A stretch of 46,866 nt of DNA from Candidatus Lokiarchaeota archaeon (GTDB lineage: Archaea; Asgardarchaeota; Thorarchaeia; Thorarchaeales; Thorarchaeaceae), in the NCBI GenBank assembly GCA_014730275.1, contig WJIL01000097.1:1-46866 (forward strand), read 5' to 3'. The notes below the pieces were generated by a model. The model searched no databases. It was given only the letters and a program-made list of their open reading frames with translations, and had not been told where the DNA came from. Positions 1-8,103 of this stretch are shown here, one piece after another. Both the position numbers and the translations under genes were made by a program. Within the stretch, counting starts at the first letter, position 1; each line of letters begins with the position of its first letter.

Positions 1-911
1 ATCGCATCTTGGTTGATTCTATCTAGATACCCCATTAGCGAGAAAGCCCAAACCGCACGTTCAGTATCAACTATGGTTCCATCTAACCAATGCCCTGTGG
101 AGTTGTCGAACTTGTTTAACAGATACTGAAAAACAGCTTCCGTGTCTATACGATCCATTTCATCCAAATAGTCAAGACACATGAGGCCCAAGGCAACAGC
201 GGAATATTCATTCTCCAATCCTGGGGCATAAGCAAACCCCCCGTCATGATAGCAGCCAAGCACGAAATTCAGAACCCTCGGTATGTCGATTGCTGATAGT
301 TCATCAAGAAAAGATAGAGACCACAAAGCGCATTGAGTATTGATTAAGTTCGATTCTTGATCAAGCCACGGAGCTTGAGCAAAACCTCCATCTGACAACT
401 GATTCGTTTTAATGAACTCTTTAATTCCATCGACGTCAAGTTGTTCAAGGATAGATAAATTGGAAAATATTTCAAGAGCGATTCTCAAAGTAATTACGCC
501 ACCAGCAGTGCTATAAGAGGAGTTTACAGGGGAAAACACATCATACGTCGATTCATCGTTTACCAAATCGCCTAGGAATGATTTGCATTCACTCCAGTCA
601 AATGCATACGAATAATTCAGAATAGACAAAACATTGTAAGGATCGCGAACTTGAAATATGCTAAGTTCAGATTTGATTCTGGGGTCTGTAGGCCAAGCTC
701 GTAGATATCCATAGAATGCACCGTCTTTAGAAGAATATAATGCCAGAGTATAATTAATGAGAGCTTGCCCTCTCGTTGTTGTATGGATATCCGAATGTTC
801 AGATATAATTCTCTCTTTGTAAGCGAGATTCTGGTTTTTGTTCAACGGTATCAACTGTGTCAATAATAGAAAAACAAGCACTATCAGGACTTGAGGGCGT
901 TTCGTTCTAAT
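1..911 (-). CDS. Secreted alpha/alpha-toroid (prenyltransferase/squalene-cyclase repeat) protein, partial
   Basis: The frame stays open for about 303 codons and runs off the left edge, so the C-terminus is missing. A basic N-terminus and a hydrophobic stretch (VLIVLVFLLLTQLIPL) form a signal peptide or anchor. The body carries helical repeats with the turn signature DGGFA (SDGGFAQAP and HDGGFAYAP), typical of the alpha/alpha toroid shared by prenyltransferases, squalene cyclases and thiol-ester proteins. No DXDD or other cyclase catalytic motif is seen in the visible part, so an extracytoplasmic binding role is as likely as catalysis. A strong Shine-Dalgarno sequence (GGAGG, 924-920 on the minus strand) sits 8 nt before an ATT codon at 911. 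No ATG, GTG or TTG lies at normal spacing, and the in-frame TTG at 926 overlaps the Shine-Dalgarno. The start is therefore either non-canonical or altered. It lies about 40 bp behind the caspase-like gene on the same strand. Family confidence is good; function is unknown. Confidence 0.7.
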   Translation of the reverse strand, partial: MRTKRPQVLIVLVFLLLTQLIPLNKNQNLAYKERIISEHSDIHTTTRGQALINYTLALYSSKDGAFYGYLRAWPTDPRIKSELSIFQVRDPYNVLSILNYSYAFDWSECKSFLGDLVNDESTYDVFSPVNSSYSTAGGVITLRIALEIFSNLSILEQLDVDGIKEFIKTNQLSDGGFAQAPWLDQESNLINTQCALWSLSFLDELSAIDIPRVLNFVLGCYHDGGFAYAPGLENEYSAVALGLMCLDYLDEMDRIDTEAVFQYLLNKFDNSTGHWLDGTIVDTERAVWAFSLMGYLDRINQDA

Positions 912-924
912 TTTTCGTTCCTCC

Positions 925-946
925 AAAAAAAGGGGGGTCGACCCCC
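925..946 (-). terminator. GC hairpin plus oligo-T between the caspase-like and toroid genes
   Basis: On the minus strand the sequence is a perfect palindrome GGGGGTCGACCCCC (946-933), predicted to fold as a 5-bp all-GC stem with a TCGA tetraloop. It is followed by C and seven Ts, and the T tract abuts the GGAGG ribosome-binding site of the downstream gene. It has the form of an intrinsic terminator or attenuator. Archaeal RNA polymerase terminates at oligo-U, so partial termination here would reduce toroid-gene expression relative to the protease gene. Confidence 0.6.
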
Positions 947-949
947 ATT

Positions 950-1966
950 CTAATAGGGTGTAATTACGTAATCTTTTCCGCCACCTGTTGATACAGGAGT
1001 CATACTGGATACGTACTCACCATCACTAATACAGAGGAAGGAATCGTGTGCACTTTCCCATGCCTCCATATAATCTTTAAAAATGTAGTCGGCAAGAGAC
1101 AACCCCCAAACTTCCGCAAACAGCTCAGCGAAAAAGTCCGCAGCCATTGTCTCCAAGCTACTAAACCAAAGGCCAGCAATGAGTCCTACAGCTGTTCCAA
1201 CTGCAATATTCGTACCATCTCGTATATCCTCTAGGTATTCCTCTAGGAGATACCGAGCTCGCGAGAATGCTGTAGCTCCATCGTATCCGCCAGTGGGTGT
1301 ATCATGGTACGGAATGCGCAATCCGGCAGTGTGTTCGTACCAGAAATTGATAGCAAGGAATGCTGCGGCATCAAGAGCAACCTCTCCTGTATAGCCGATA
1401 ACCATTCGAACATTGGTTTTGTCCTTTATTCCTTCAGCCAATCGTGTGTCAACGATTCCATTTCCTGGACCCAGCGAGTTACATGCTGAAATGAAAACAA
1501 GTTCGCATTCACCATTTACATGGCTCCAATAATCTACTACCCTTGGATTCAAATCTGCGCCATACATATCGACATTCGGCCCAGTATTGGTCAGTTCTCC
1601 ATGACTGCTTATGTGAACCCGATCAGTGGTACTCAGATATGATCTCAGTCTTGAATGGGTAGCACTAGACCCTACAGCTTTCTTAATTGTAATTGGAATG
1701 TCCAAACTGGAGCTAGATTCAGCATAGAAATCGTTATAGAAATCTAAGGCTGCTTTTGCTCCAAGATATGCATCATAGTGATGATCACGTTTGGTGCTAG
1801 GAGCAATCAAGCCAGCTTCTGGAATTCCTAATGTCAGGGGTTTCCTTTGGTTATGTGTCCTAGGATTTTCATTCACCAAATAGAACCCATAGATTACAAA
1901 AGACATTATTACTAATGGCAAAACTACATAAATTGCATAGAGTTTGGCCCTTGTTTCACGAAACAT
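950..1966 (-). CDS. Membrane-anchored caspase-like (clan CD, CHAT/C25-like) cysteine protease
   Basis: 338 aa. An N-terminal membrane segment (about residues 12-31) is followed by an extracytoplasmic domain. That domain has the clan CD dyad pattern: a hydrophobic strand ending in SSHG (His122), then about 40 residues later a strand ending in FISACNS (Cys162). The spacing and the acidic Asn/Gly-rich loops between them fit caspase/CHAT/gingipain-like folds. The C-terminal half (DGATAFSRARYLLEEYL and a second hydrophobic helix around 255-270) is not recognised. It heads a minus-strand pair with the toroid protein. ATG 1966 has a GGGAG ribosome-binding site, itself in a small inverted repeat. Substrate and pathway are unknown. 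The exact subfamily needs a profile search, but the His/Cys motif pair makes the fold call reasonably secure. Confidence 0.7.
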   Translation of the reverse strand: MFRETRAKLYAIYVVLPLVIMSFVIYGFYLVNENPRTHNQRKPLTLGIPEAGLIAPSTKRDHHYDAYLGAKAALDFYNDFYAESSSSLDIPITIKKAVGSSATHSRLRSYLSTTDRVHISSHGELTNTGPNVDMYGADLNPRVVDYWSHVNGECELVFISACNSLGPGNGIVDTRLAEGIKDKTNVRMVIGYTGEVALDAAAFLAINFWYEHTAGLRIPYHDTPTGGYDGATAFSRARYLLEEYLEDIRDGTNIAVGTAVGLIAGLWFSSLETMAADFFAELFAEVWGLSLADYIFKDYMEAWESAHDSFLCISDGEYVSSMTPVSTGGGKDYVITPY

Positions 1967-1972
1967 TTTACT

Positions 1973-1987
1973 CCCTAAGAGTTAGGG
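1973..1987 (-). promoter_or_regulatory. Inverted repeat overlapping the ribosome-binding site of the caspase-like gene
   Basis: The minus-strand leader contains CCCTAA, a 3-nt loop (CTC) and TTAGGG, followed by AG. The second arm contains the GGGAG ribosome-binding site, 4 nt before ATG 1966. A 6-bp hairpin would mask it. The stem is short, so any control of translation is only a suggestion. Confidence 0.4.
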
Positions 1988-2319
1988 CGTGATTATATCT
2001 AATAAATATTTTTTTTATCATATACAAAAAAATAATAGTGTATTTTAGCCGTGCTGCTAAGATAACGAGTCATTAGTAGGGAAAATGACTAGGTTTGTCT
2101 TCGTTTCAAGAACGCTTTACTCATCACAAGTACGCCCATTCCATGCAAAAGCCCCTAGCCGCTTCAGGTCATTCTTTCATATCCGAAAAAACCATGTAAT
2201 GCATTTATCCTGCCATACCGCGAAGATAAGCAGATGTAGAACAATCATAGAAAATGGGGCATTTTGTTCGCCCCATTCGTTCTTCTTTCTTGATTTGTTT
2301 CCATTCAGCCATTCATATT
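1988..2319 (-). promoter_or_regulatory. AT-rich leader and promoter region of the caspase-like gene; rest apparently empty
   Basis: Positions 1991-2035 are almost pure A/T. On the minus strand they include TATATGATAAAAA (near 2012-2024) and GATATAATC (near 1990-1998), plausible TATA elements for the caspase-like gene. From about 2040 to 2319 nothing convincing is seen. An 87-codon plus-strand frame at 2085 has no ribosome-binding site and unprotein-like composition. Confidence 0.4.
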
Positions 2320-2511
2320 TCATTTCACGGCATGTTCAACTGTACTGATATCCCACGACTCACCAGTCCGGTGGAAAATCTCTCGTGCAATTGCTCCATA
2401 TGATAGGCCCTCCTTCCGGAGAGAACATGCCACTTCTATTACTTCATCATTCATACGAGTACCGATTCTCTTGGCTTTGCGTGCGCGAATCATCTCAGCC
2501 AGTTCCTTCAA
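2320..2511 (-). CDS. Small helix-turn-helix protein, possibly frameshifted at its 5' end
   Basis: 63 codons from a TTG at 2511. The protein is basic at the N-terminus (MIRARKAKRIGTRM). It then has a helix-turn-helix of the resolvase/transposase-recognition type: EVIEVACSLRKEGLSYGAIA followed by a second helix near the end. No ribosome-binding site precedes the TTG. A better start is ATG 2531, preceded by AGAGGT. That frame reads MRHEL and then needs a one-base insertion to continue into YLKELAEMIR, so the gene may have lost one base near 2516. It is probably DNA-binding; no partner gene is evident. Confidence is moderate for the domain and low for the exact start. Confidence 0.45.
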   Translation of the reverse strand: MKELAEMIRARKAKRIGTRMNDEVIEVACSLRKEGLSYGAIAREIFHRTGESWDISTVEHAVK

Positions 2512-2531
2512 ATACTCAGTTCATGTCGCAT

Positions 2532-2827
2532 ATATTCGACCTCTTTTCACAGATAAAATAGAGCTAAGAAACTCCATATGTCACTGAGAAGGTAGAGTAT
2601 GACAGAAAAGGAAGTGGTGAACGAAGCGCGAACGTGGGACAGAGGATTTTCACTCATTCAACTGTAAGAAACAGGTTATCTGGAGAAACAAGCAACTTGA
2701 ATTATCTTTGAGAAGGTGAGTGTTGCTGGTTGGATGTTTGCCGGCGTTTGCTAGAATATTCTCATGGATGTTAGTCTAGCATACGCAATCGTTATCAAGT
2801 TCGAATGTCAAACCCTGTAAACAAGAA
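2532..2827. other. Intergenic region upstream of the CPBP protease
   Basis: No recognisable gene. A 22-codon frame (ATG 2599, reading MTEKEVVNEARTW and onward to a TAA) follows a purine-rich GAAGGTAG. It might be a small peptide, but nothing else supports it. No clear TATA box is assigned for the following gene. Confidence 0.3.
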
Positions 2828-3790
2828 ATGTGGAGCTCGCAAGAGGAGGAACAGGCTGTGGAGGAAGAGAAAGCAAGGGATACAGCAGCAACTGAGAGAA
2901 AGAAATCAATCGGCCACAAAATAATGGCGGTACTTGAGGTCATCATCGTAAGACATGTCATCTACACCTTAATAGCAATGGGTCTTTTGTTGTTCATGTA
3001 TGGAACTCTCGACCCAGAGCCGTTTCCGCTTGAGGCATCGTATATTGTGGGGTCACTCTGGTTTGTAATCCCAGCTCTCATGATATTCGGGCTAAGAAGA
3101 AAACCTTCCAACTACGGAATAACCACAGAAAAGGCACCAGAGAGCATAGACCTTGCATTCAGTGCTTTTCCCTACTTCCTTCTGACCTTTGCAGGATATG
3201 TAACCCTCATGATAGGCGGATGGTCATACCTTGAACCTTTGGGGGCCCTACTGATGACTGGTATCTTCCTGCTTTCCACCTTCCTTGTTGCCAGACTGAT
3301 TTCTACCAAGTATAACGCCTTTGACGAGATGAAGCTACCAAAGGAAAAGCATAGGAACAATGTGGTTGTCCTGATCATCCTCCTGATGTTCCCAATCCTA
3401 TTGGCGGTCGCATTGGATAGCCTATCCGTAGCAGTCCTCCATACGGTAATCTGGCAATTCATCTTCTCAGGTTTCGGTGAGGAAATCTTCTTCCGAGGAT
3501 ATATCCAATCTCGACTGAATCAGGTCTTTGGACGCCCATATGAGTGGAAAAGCATCCAATTTGGTCTTGGGTTATTCATCACAGCTGCATTGTTTGCAAT
3601 CAGTCACATGTTCAGTATCGCAGGCTTCCTGATAGGTGACTTCACCGTGGATTGGTGGTATGGCACTTTCACATTCGTGGGAGGAATCCTCTTTGGATTA
3701 CTTCGTGAGAAGACGGGTTCGATTGTTGCATCTGGAACGCTTCACGGTCTAGAGGCTGCTGGAGAAGGAATAGCAGCTGTCTTTGGATAA
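2828..3790 (+). CDS. CPBP-family intramembrane metalloprotease (CAAX/Abi type)
   Basis: 320 aa with an acidic N-terminal cytoplasmic stretch and about eight hydrophobic helices. The family motifs are present in order: GEEIFFRGYIQSRL (about residues 217-230, motif 1 with the EE and R), FAISHMFS (motif 2 His, about 256-263), a third loop, and GILFGLLREKTGSIVASGTLHGLEAA carrying the last conserved His. These residues bind the catalytic metal in Rce1/CPBP proteases. Members process prenylated proteins or bacteriocin-like peptides, or act in membrane-protein turnover; the substrate here is unknown. It stands alone between intergenic regions. ATG 2828 has no strong ribosome-binding site. The family call is strong. 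Confidence 0.85.
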   Translation: MWSSQEEEQAVEEEKARDTAATERKKSIGHKIMAVLEVIIVRHVIYTLIAMGLLLFMYGTLDPEPFPLEASYIVGSLWFVIPALMIFGLRRKPSNYGITTEKAPESIDLAFSAFPYFLLTFAGYVTLMIGGWSYLEPLGALLMTGIFLLSTFLVARLISTKYNAFDEMKLPKEKHRNNVVVLIILLMFPILLAVALDSLSVAVLHTVIWQFIFSGFGEEIFFRGYIQSRLNQVFGRPYEWKSIQFGLGLFITAALFAISHMFSIAGFLIGDFTVDWWYGTFTFVGGILFGLLREKTGSIVASGTLHGLEAAGEGIAAVFG

Positions 3791-4052
3791 GACACCTGAA
3801 TCAAAATCAAGTATTCAGGAGTAATATGAGTGTATGAAATTGTGAATCCGCAGACTCCACGCCAAGGGGAAAACCTGTGGGGCAAAAGACAAGTATCCTG
3901 GTGATAAAGTGAATGTCGAGTCGCAAAAATTAGCAGACAATAATGAATAGACATGCGAGAATTCGCTCTGAAACAGCTACGTTCCATATTCTATGACTCC
4001 TTTGCAGCATTTTGAACACACTTCTGCGATTATGACTAGAGTTCAAAAAAAA
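3791..4052. other. Convergent intergenic region with an oligo-T terminator for the importer operon
   Basis: The region lies between the convergent protease gene and the importer operon. The only structure seen is an A8 run at 4045-4052, which reads as T8 on the minus strand about 50 nt after the binding-protein stop. It is a plausible archaeal oligo-U terminator. No coding signal was found in 3791-4040. Confidence 0.4.
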
Positions 4053-4100
4053 GAATGGGGGAGATCCAAGCTTCGTTAACTTGAACCTCCTGTGGGGACG

Positions 4101-5540
4101 CTAGGCCCCCCTGGATTTTCCTATCCAAAATATGACAACTAATGCCACTACAGCAACAACCGCAACCACACCGACAACCAGTGGGTCAATCGGTATTGGG
4201 GCTGGCGGAGCAGTAGTAGTCATAGGCGTATAGTTAGATGCCACTGGAGGTGCAACGGTGAATCTGTCAAGGGTCTCAACATGCTTCGCAATAATGAAAC
4301 CTTCTGTTTCAGATCCGGATCGATCGTCCTTCCATGCTTCGGCAATGTACATCTCCGCAAGTCCCTGATGATCCTCTGGCCGGAGATATGTTGGGCCTTT
4401 CGGACAATCGATGGTGAGTCCCTGCTCCAGATGCATAATCATGTCATCAGTATTGAGATCAGGAACTGCATTGGTCACGTTCACCAAGAATTGCGCCGTG
4501 GCAAACCCGCTTGCAGTGAATAGCTCGGGAACACGATACGTCAATCCGAAAGCTCCATTGGGCATGATGTTCCTTTCGACGTGTTGTTCTACCATCCAGT
4601 CGTTGACATCGTTATCTGGCAGCTCATAACCATACAGGCAGAGACCAGTAGAACCCTCATAGGTCGCAGGAGGGGTCAAACTATCCTCAATAACGTTCAT
4701 AGACAGGATATCAATGCATGCTCCAGAGATTTCCATGTCTGCCGCAAGATCATAAGTCTCCAAATCTTCATACAGAAATGAGAAGTCACCAGCCCAGATC
4801 ACAAACAGATATTCGATATCATATGTGTCATCGGCATCCTGGAGATTGAAGATGTACGGCGAGAAGTCATTGGCTGTAAGCGGTGCATACTGAATGCTTC
4901 GCACATTACCACCTTTCTCCTCTATTACTTCCGTCATTGATTGGACGCCACTATACCCGAAGGAATAGTCAGCAGCCAAGAAAGCAAAGTCCGTGTAGTT
5001 GAGATAGTCCATTGCATAAGTCACACCTGCATAGGCGTCATGCCAGTTATTCCTCGCAATGCGGAATATATACGGATTGAAGTTCTCCGCAGTTAGTGTG
5101 GTATCAGCAGCCGGACTTATGAAATACAATTTCTCGTACTCTTCGGCAATAGGAGCGATTGCTGCGGCAACGCTACTATAGGTTCCTCCAACGATTATAT
5201 CAATGCCATCTGTTTCGATTGCGGATGTCACAAGCGATGCTGCTTCGGTCGGTGAACCCTTTGTATCATAGTATATGATTTCATAGGGCCGACCTGCTTG
5301 AGTCTTATTCTCGTTTTCATACCCCATCTCCGATGTGGCATAGACCATTCCTAGTTCGAAGCCTTGCTGTGTCCATGGTGCATAAAATGAAAGGCCAGCA
5401 GTTGTGAAAGGTGCAAAGACGCCTATTTTTATAGGCTCTTCGTCTTGTGCAGCAGCTGGTCTTACAAGGAGAGCAGGTAGACATATAGATACTAACAAGA
5501 GCATCGAAATAGAAGCAGAAATCAGTTTAGTCTTGTTCAT
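4101..5540 (-). CDS. Branched-chain-amino-acid-type ABC transporter substrate-binding protein, membrane anchored
   Basis: 479 aa from ATG 5540. This start is preferred over ATG 5561 because GGGAGAAGAG lies just before it and a clean signal peptide follows (ending near AAAQDEEP). The body is a type-1 periplasmic binding fold of the Leu/Ile/Val family: IKIGVFAPFT at the start, IDIIVGGTYSSVAAAIAPIAEEY in the first lobe, YFISPAADTTLTAENFNPYIFR, then IARNNWHDAYAGVTYAMDYL. The C-terminus has a Thr/Pro-rich spacer (TTTAPPAPIPIDP) and one membrane helix ending GKSRGA, the usual archaeal way of keeping a binding protein at the surface. It is the last gene of the minus-strand importer run. Its ligand is not predictable; the neighbouring acyl-CoA enzymes hint at an organic acid rather than an amino acid. 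Confidence 0.85.
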   Translation of the reverse strand: MNKTKLISASISMLLLVSICLPALLVRPAAAQDEEPIKIGVFAPFTTAGLSFYAPWTQQGFELGMVYATSEMGYENENKTQAGRPYEIIYYDTKGSPTEAASLVTSAIETDGIDIIVGGTYSSVAAAIAPIAEEYEKLYFISPAADTTLTAENFNPYIFRIARNNWHDAYAGVTYAMDYLNYTDFAFLAADYSFGYSGVQSMTEVIEEKGGNVRSIQYAPLTANDFSPYIFNLQDADDTYDIEYLFVIWAGDFSFLYEDLETYDLAADMEISGACIDILSMNVIEDSLTPPATYEGSTGLCLYGYELPDNDVNDWMVEQHVERNIMPNGAFGLTYRVPELFTASGFATAQFLVNVTNAVPDLNTDDMIMHLEQGLTIDCPKGPTYLRPEDHQGLAEMYIAEAWKDDRSGSETEGFIIAKHVETLDRFTVAPPVASNYTPMTTTAPPAPIPIDPLVVGVVAVVAVVALVVIFWIGKSRGA

Positions 5541-5583
5541 ATTCTCTTCTCCCATATCCAAGCACGAAATACTCAGTGCTTTT

Positions 5584-5593
5584 CCATATATAC
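5584..5593 (-). promoter_or_regulatory. Probable TATA box for the substrate-binding protein gene
   Basis: The minus strand reads GTATATATGG about 45-50 nt before ATG 5540, so a start site near 5563 would leave a short leader containing the Shine-Dalgarno. A second TATA-like stretch (AGATATATACC) lies near 5603-5613. An internal promoter would let the binding protein be made in excess of the permease, as is common for ABC importers. Confidence 0.5.
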
Positions 5594-5670
5594 TTAGAAT
5601 GCCGGTATATATCTGTTCAGTATGACTTGACGAAGCAATACTGAATGGGTTTTCTATAGGTTATAGGGCT

Positions 5671-6465
5671 TCATTCCGAAATCTTTCGAAGAAAGCCAAG
5701 ACAAATGCTATTGAATTCATCAGGTTGCTCAAAAGTAACTGCGTGGCCAGAATCAGGAATAATGGTCATTTCTGAATCAGGAATTCTGTCGTGAATCAGC
5801 TGAGAATACGGATAGGCTGGCTTCAGGATGTCTTGCTCGCCGGCAATAATACAAGTCGGTACGCTGATTTCAGACAATCGATCCGTGATATCAAGCATCA
5901 GAAACGCATCAAGTAGTCGCACAAGTGCGGGAAAATCCAGTGTTTTGTAGCGCTCCTTGGCCTTTTCAAGGATTTCAGTTTGTTCACTGATGAATGGTTC
6001 TGCGAAATTAAGTGGTACAGTCGCCCGATAGAACATCTCAGGGTCCTCGACCTCGCATGCATAACGCCATAACAGACACATATCACGGAGCAAAGGACCA
6101 ATCTCCGAAACAGCACTACAGGCCACAAGGCTCCTAACCGCGTCGGGGTATTTCAATGCAAAAACCAACCCCAATTCAGCTCCATAACTAATCCCAACAT
6201 GATGAACCTTGGATATACCTAGATTCTCAAGAAGAATCATCTGGTCATCTGCGTGCATTTCGAAGGTATACTCTCCCTCCGGTTTATCGCTCTGTCCTTG
6301 CCCACGCATATCATAGAGTATGACTTGATGGTGCTTAGAGAAAGCAGGAAGCTGGTTTACCCAGCCTAGAGTGTTTGAGAAGATACCATTACCAAAAACA
6401 ACAGGTTCACCTTCACCATGGATTTCATAGTAGAAATCCATTCCATTCACATTGCTAATAGGCAT
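5671..6465 (-). CDS. Alpha/beta hydrolase
   Basis: 264 aa, a normal length for a single-domain alpha/beta hydrolase. The N-terminal strand NVNGMDFYYEIHGEGEPVV is typical of the esterase/haloperoxidase group. DMRGQGQSDKP is the conserved post-strand-4 loop. The nucleophile elbow is GISYG (Ser93), the acid is in AGEQD, and the base is the His of DSGHAVTFEQP. The triad is complete. It starts 2 bp after the acyl-CoA synthetase stop, so the two are translationally linked. Probable roles are hydrolysis of a thioester, ester or lactone connected with the synthetase; the substrate is unknown. Confidence 0.85.
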   Translation of the reverse strand: MPISNVNGMDFYYEIHGEGEPVVFGNGIFSNTLGWVNQLPAFSKHHQVILYDMRGQGQSDKPEGEYTFEMHADDQMILLENLGISKVHHVGISYGAELGLVFALKYPDAVRSLVACSAVSEIGPLLRDMCLLWRYACEVEDPEMFYRATVPLNFAEPFISEQTEILEKAKERYKTLDFPALVRLLDAFLMLDITDRLSEISVPTCIIAGEQDILKPAYPYSQLIHDRIPDSEMTIIPDSGHAVTFEQPDEFNSICLGFLRKISE

Positions 6466-6467
6466 AA

Positions 6468-8042
6468 CTAATCTTCCTCCTCCCCGAAATCTTCCCGCAG
6501 TTTTCGTTTCAAGATTTTCCCAGCTCCCGAAATATAGGGTTCGAAGCTCTCCATAAAAACTACAGATTTCGGTATTTTGAACTTTGCAAGTTTCCCCTTG
6601 CAGAAATCCAGTATCTCATCCTCTGTGACGTCTTGACCCGATTTGGGAATAACAAGAGCACGTCCCACTTCACCCCATTTCGGATGCGGAACTCCAATAA
6701 CCTGCACTTCGCCAATTTTGGGATGTTCTTCCAGCAATTTTTCAATCTCCCGAGGATAGACATTTTCCCCACCGGAGATGAACATGTCCTTAACTCGATC
6801 TACAACATAGAAGAAGCCTTCATGATCAAAGTAGACAATATCTCCGGTCCTGAACCAGCCATCCTCATCTAAGAGCTCCTCGTTCAGTTCTGGCCTATTC
6901 CAGTATCCTGTTGTGACCGTGGGACCTTTGAACAAGAGTTCACCGGTCTCATTTGCGCCACATTCCTTCCCCGTTTTGGGATCAACCACTTTTGCATCTA
7001 TGAAGAAATTGGGGGTGCCAATGCTGCCGATTTTCTCTACTGCATGCCACGGATCAAGAGCGAAACAACTAGGTCCAACTTCTGTCATCCCAAAACCTTG
7101 CTTGAACTTGACGCCGTGTGTATTTCTGAAGGTCTTGATAATATCCAACGGGAGGGCTTCTCCTCCGGATGTCAGGAACCGAACACTACCGAAATCGATT
7201 GACTCGAAGTTGGGGGTATTCATTAGCATTCTATACTGGGTAGGGACAGCAAAGAAGAAATCGGGTCTTTCAGTATTGATGAGTTCTATTACTGTCTGTA
7301 CATCCCATCGGCCCATCTGTACTATTTTTCCGCCAAGAATGAAGAGAGGTATGGCATAGACGTATAATCCGCCAACATGAAAGAGGGGTAGATGGTTAAT
7401 GTAGATATCACCAGGAAGGATATCACGAATAGTGTTCAGGGTGTTGAATGCTACATGACGATAGGTAATCATAGCTCCCTTCGGTAGCCCCGTTGTTCCC
7501 CCTGTGTACATAATACCCATAGCATCGTCATAGGAGATGTCTACAACCTCAGGAGGGGTGATTGGTGCATTTTCCACGACATCTTGGTAGTTCAAAGCCC
7601 CATCCAGTTTAGGTTCAGTTTCATCCAGCGAAATCCAAAAATCTACATCCGTCGCCTCTTGTAGCTCAGGTACAACATCAGCTGTATTTGCGTCATAGCA
7701 AAGAACAGATGGTGCAAGGTCATTGACAAGATTCGTTAGTTCTCTGGCCACAAGACGCCAGTTAAGAGGGCTGAAGATACCACCACACTTCTGACAGCCA
7801 AAGAAGGTTTCCCAGTATTCCAAGCTATTGTGTGCCAATATACAGAGTCGATCGCCTTTCTTGAATCCTATATTCTCGTGCAGGCAGTTGGCAACTTGAT
7901 TTGCTCGCCTGTTGAACTCTCTGTAAGTGTATCTCGTTCCACTGCCAACATCGAAGATAGCTTCATCTTCAGGAGAGTATACTTCTCGCTTGGATAGATA
8001 ATCAAACTGGTTTGCCACATACATCCCTTCGCGGAGATTCAA
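6468..8042 (-). CDS. AMP-forming acyl-CoA synthetase (ANL superfamily)
   Basis: 524 aa. It has the standard adenylate-forming motifs: MYTGGTTGLPKGAM (A3 phosphate loop, about 178-191), GFGMTEVGP (A5), YFDHEGFFYVVDRVKDMFISGG (A7/A8 hinge, read in two pieces) and GAGKILKRKLRE with the catalytic Lys (A10). Length and motifs match medium/long-chain or aryl acyl-CoA ligases. It would activate a carboxylic acid to its CoA thioester at the cost of ATP to AMP. The start is TTG 8042; ATG 8024 is an alternative, and neither has a strong ribosome-binding site. It sits between the KAS III-like enzyme and an alpha/beta hydrolase in the importer run, which suggests it activates the imported acid. Chain length and substrate cannot be read from sequence by eye. 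Confidence 0.88.
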   Translation of the reverse strand: MNLREGMYVANQFDYLSKREVYSPEDEAIFDVGSGTRYTYREFNRRANQVANCLHENIGFKKGDRLCILAHNSLEYWETFFGCQKCGGIFSPLNWRLVARELTNLVNDLAPSVLCYDANTADVVPELQEATDVDFWISLDETEPKLDGALNYQDVVENAPITPPEVVDISYDDAMGIMYTGGTTGLPKGAMITYRHVAFNTLNTIRDILPGDIYINHLPLFHVGGLYVYAIPLFILGGKIVQMGRWDVQTVIELINTERPDFFFAVPTQYRMLMNTPNFESIDFGSVRFLTSGGEALPLDIIKTFRNTHGVKFKQGFGMTEVGPSCFALDPWHAVEKIGSIGTPNFFIDAKVVDPKTGKECGANETGELLFKGPTVTTGYWNRPELNEELLDEDGWFRTGDIVYFDHEGFFYVVDRVKDMFISGGENVYPREIEKLLEEHPKIGEVQVIGVPHPKWGEVGRALVIPKSGQDVTEDEILDFCKGKLAKFKIPKSVVFMESFEPYISGAGKILKRKLREDFGEEED

Positions 8043-8103
8043 TTTTCAACCGCATACACACGGTTTCTTCTTAATACCAATATACAAACTGCTAGAAAAC
8101 TCT

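Noticed and set aside
2085-2348. 87-codon plus-strand frame
   Set aside because: No ribosome-binding site, composition unlike the neighbours, and it overlaps the HTH gene on the other strand.
6633-7359. Plus-strand frames within the acyl-CoA synthetase gene, including one of 148 codons
   Set aside because: Antisense to a well-conserved enzyme with all its motifs; no initiation signals.
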